Shown in pieces: positions 61,974 through 64,000 of a DNA stretch of 64,000 bases. The notes under the pieces are model-generated. The model saw nothing but the letters and a program-made list of their open reading frames with translations, was not told the DNA's origin and searched no databases. The stretch spans positions 1,592,651 to 1,656,650 of the forward strand of contig NZ_LMGI01000002.1 in the NCBI RefSeq assembly GCF_001427105.1, given 5' to 3'. Position numbers and translations under genes: made by a program. Origin of the DNA: Sphingopyxis sp. Root154. GTDB lineage: Bacteria; Pseudomonadota; Alphaproteobacteria; Sphingomonadales; Sphingomonadaceae. Within the stretch, counting starts at the first letter, position 1. Each line of letters begins with the position of its first letter.

Positions 61974-64000
61974 TCAGTGGAAATCATGGCTCCGGATGCG
62001 TAGCAGCGCGTCGCGGGAGTCCGGTCCGCCTCCGTTCCGCGCCCCATCCCCGCGTCCAGGCGCAATGGAGACGTCGCCCTGCGCGATCGACCGCAACATT
62101 GGGTCATGATCGGTAATCCGGTCGCAGATGATGTGAATGACCTCGCCTTCCTTCTGAAGCCGGCCGCGCATCGCAATCATCGAGGCCGACATGACTTGGC
62201 GCCTGTAGATATCGAACCGGTCGGGCCAGAGGATACCATTGGCGATCCCCGTCTCGTCCTCGATCGTCACGAACAGGACGCCTTTCGCCGAGCCGGGCCG
62301 CTGCCGCACGAGGATGACGCCGGCGACCTCGATGTTGCGCCCGTCGCGAATCTGTCCGAGATCGGCGCAGCGCACCATCCCCATCGTATCAAGCTCATCC
62401 CGCAAGAAACTCAGCGGATGCGCGCGCAGCGATAGCTGCAGCGTGCGATAATCCTCCACCACCTCGCGCCCCTCGGTCATTGGCCGAAGCGAGGTCGCGG
62501 GTTCGAGCCCCTCGGGCGAGAAACTGGCCTCGCGAGCATCCGCCGCCGCGAACAGCGGCAGCGGATGCTCGCCGAGACCCCGCACCTTCCAGAGGCCCTG
62601 TCGCCGGTCTTCAGCGAGGCAGGCGAAGCCGTCGGCTTCGGCGATCCGTTCGATTGCGGCACGCGGGACCCCGGCGCGCCGCCACACATCTTCGACGCAA
62701 TCGAAAGGCATATCGCCGCGCGCGCCGACGATTGCGGCGCCATGGACGTTGGCGAGGCCGCGCACCTGCCGGAAGCCGAGACGAACCGCGAGATAGGGCC
62801 CTCCGGTCTCTTCGAGCGTGCAATCCCAATGGCTGTCGTTGATCGAGACAGGGCGCACTTCGACGCCATGCTTGCGTGCATCGCTGACGATCTGCGCGGG
62901 CGCATAAAAGCCCATTGGCTGCGCGTTCAGCAACGCAGCGCAGAAGACGTCGGGATGATGATGCTTCATCCAGCATGAAGCGTAAGCGATCTTCGCAAAG
63001 CTCGCGGCATGGCTTTCAGGAAAGCCGTAGCTCCCGAAGCCCTCGATCTGCTTGAAGGTCCGCTCGGCAAAATCCTTCGGATAGCCGCGCTCGATCATTC
63101 CGCCGACGAGCTTGTCGTAGAAATGGCTGACACCGCCGGTGAGCTTGAAGGTCGCCATCGCGCGGCGAAGCTGGTCGGCTTCGGCGGGGGTGAAACCCGC
63201 GCCGACAATCGCGACCTTCATCGCCTGCTCCTGGAAGAGCGGCACGCCGAGCGTCTTCTCGAGCACGGCGCGAAGCTCGGGCTTGGGATATTCGGGCTGC
63301 TCCTTGCCCTCGCGGCGGCGAAGATAGGGATGGACCATGTCGCCCTGGATCGGGCCGGGGCGCACGATCGCGACCTCGATCACGAGATCGTAGAAGCACT
63401 TCGGCTTGATCCGCGGCAGCATCGACATCTGGGCGCGGCTTTCGATCTGGAAGACGCCCAAGGTGTCGGCCTTCTGGATCATGCCATAGACCGCCGGATC
63501 ATCGTCCTGCAGGTCGGCCATGCCGACCGAAATCCCCTTATGCTCGGCAAGCAGATTGAAGGCGCGGTTCATGCAGCCGAGCATGCCGAGGCCGAGCACA
63601 TCGACCTTCATGAACTTGAGGACGTCGATATCGTCCTTGTCCCACTCGATGATCTGTCGGTCTTCCATCCGGGCGGGCTCGATCGGCACAAGATCGTCGA
63701 GCCGCTCCTGCGTCAGCACGAAACCGCCGGGATGCTGCGACAGATGCCGCGGCGTCCCGATGAGCTGCTGCGCGAGATCGAGCGTCAGCCGCAGCCGATG
63801 ATCGTCGGCGTTGAGGTTGAGGCTCGCGATCTGCTCGTCGGGGATGCCGTCGACCGACCAGCCCCAGACGAGGCCGGTCAGCATCTTGGTGAGGTCGCGC
63901 GGCAGGCCGAGCGCCTTCCCCACCTCGGCGACCGCCCCGCGGGTGCGATAACGCGTCACCACCGCGGTGAGTGCCGACCGATGCCGCCCATAGGTCTCGT
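61974..64000 (-). CDS. dnaE2: Error-prone DNA polymerase DnaE2/ImuC, C-terminal two thirds
   Basis: 675 or so residues lie in the window; the frame continues through 64000 ([14 protein letters not shown] before the first in-window GTG), so the N-terminal PHP domain lies beyond the edge. Motifs of the alpha-subunit palm, finger and OB regions: [97 protein letters not shown], and [30 protein letters not shown]. DnaE2 acts in SOS translesion synthesis with ImuA and ImuB, often encoded upstream. It may be chromosomal or part of the same mobile element as trbI. Confidence 0.95.
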   Translation of the reverse strand, partial: ETYGRHRSALTAVVTRYRTRGAVAEVGKALGLPRDLTKMLTGLVWGWSVDGIPDEQIASLNLNADDHRLRLTLDLAQQLIGTPRHLSQHPGGFVLTQERLDDLVPIEPARMEDRQIIEWDKDDIDVLKFMKVDVLGLGMLGCMNRAFNLLAEHKGISVGMADLQDDDPAVYGMIQKADTLGVFQIESRAQMSMLPRIKPKCFYDLVIEVAIVRPGPIQGDMVHPYLRRREGKEQPEYPKPELRAVLEKTLGVPLFQEQAMKVAIVGAGFTPAEADQLRRAMATFKLTGGVSHFYDKLVGGMIERGYPKDFAERTFKQIEGFGSYGFPESHAASFAKIAYASCWMKHHHPDVFCAALLNAQPMGFYAPAQIVSDARKHGVEVRPVSINDSHWDCTLEETGGPYLAVRLGFRQVRGLANVHGAAIVGARGDMPFDCVEDVWRRAGVPRAAIERIAEADGFACLAEDRRQGLWKVRGLGEHPLPLFAAADAREASFSPEGLEPATSLRPMTEGREVVEDYRTLQLSLRAHPLSFLRDELDTMGMVRCADLGQIRDGRNIEVAGVILVRQRPGSAKGVLFVTIEDETGIANGILWPDRFDIYRRQVMSASMIAMRGRLQKEGEVIHIICDRITDHDPMLRSIAQGDVSIAPGRGDGARNGGGPDSRDALLRIRSHDFH

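Noticed and set aside
1..64000. CRISPR arrays, tRNA or rRNA genes, complete insertion sequences
   Set aside because: No regularly spaced repeats, cloverleaf or rRNA core sequences, or transposase with inverted ends were seen; the only mobile traces are the trb remnant and the helicase fragment.

Overview
The window looks like chromosomal accessory DNA from an alphaproteobacterium of the sphingomonad type (Sphingopyxis, Novosphingobium or Sphingobium-like). The reasons are high G+C, three TonB-dependent receptors of the sphingomonad oligomer-receptor style, many catabolic SDR, crotonase and acyl-CoA dehydrogenase genes, frequent ATGA or GTGA gene overlaps, and the tail of a Trb conjugation module next to an ImuC/DnaE2-type polymerase. 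The genus is inference. I saw no rRNA, tRNA or CRISPR array.

Layout. 0-9.8 kb: the end of an SDR gene, a TonB receptor, a 2Fe-2S ferredoxin, two divergent SDRs, an orphan Rieske oxygenase alpha subunit, and an MpaB/DUF2236 oxygenase divergent from a TetR regulator. 9.8-10.7 kb: gene-poor DNA with a fragment of a type III restriction/DEAD helicase gene. 10.8-16.8 kb: a tight operon for a tryptophan-tryptophylquinone amine dehydrogenase of the aromatic-amine type (aauBEDA), two mono-haem cytochromes c and a TonB receptor. 17-24.9 kb: a decayed SnoaL-like gene, an HDAC-like deacylase divergent from an exported amidohydrolase, two crotonases with an OsmC protein, and a GlxA regulator with a cysteine hydrolase. 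25-35 kb: an acetylhomoserine sulfhydrylase-like gene, nitronate monooxygenase, TetR plus flavin amine oxidase, AraC plus small membrane protein, cupin, thioesterase and a third TonB receptor. 35-41.6 kb: amidase, cupin, iron-type nitrile hydratase alpha/beta/activator and an aldehyde dehydrogenase. 41.8-47.1 kb: Baeyer-Villiger monooxygenase, MFS transporter and LLM flavin monooxygenase, divergent from a TetR regulator. 47-54 kb: AraC, a large MalT/LuxR regulator, an NTF2-like protein, an MBL hydrolase and LysR. 54.2-59.6 kb: FMN reductase, RibBX, glutaryl-CoA dehydrogenase and a pimeloyl-CoA dehydrogenase pair. 59.7-64 kb: DUF2274, trbI, a DUF736-TrbG fusion and a partial dnaE2.

How it fits together. 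The common theme is breakdown of nitrogen-bearing and cyclic organics: release of amines from amides (HDAC-like deacylase, amidases), nitrile to amide to acid (nitrile hydratase, amidase), amine to aldehyde (periplasmic TTQ dehydrogenase, flavin amine oxidase), aldehyde to acid, oxygen insertion by flavin enzymes fed by an FMN reductase and a riboflavin gene, and beta-oxidation of dicarboxylyl-CoA esters down to glutaryl-CoA. The strongest new signal is a shared promoter element, best copy TTAGTCACTTGACTAA, lying over the -35 box of five separate transcription units scattered through 44 kb (aau operon, HDAC-like gene, aldehyde dehydrogenase, LLM/MFS/BVMO operon, FMN reductase operon). This suggests one regulon, and the TetR gene at 46279 is the best-placed candidate regulator.
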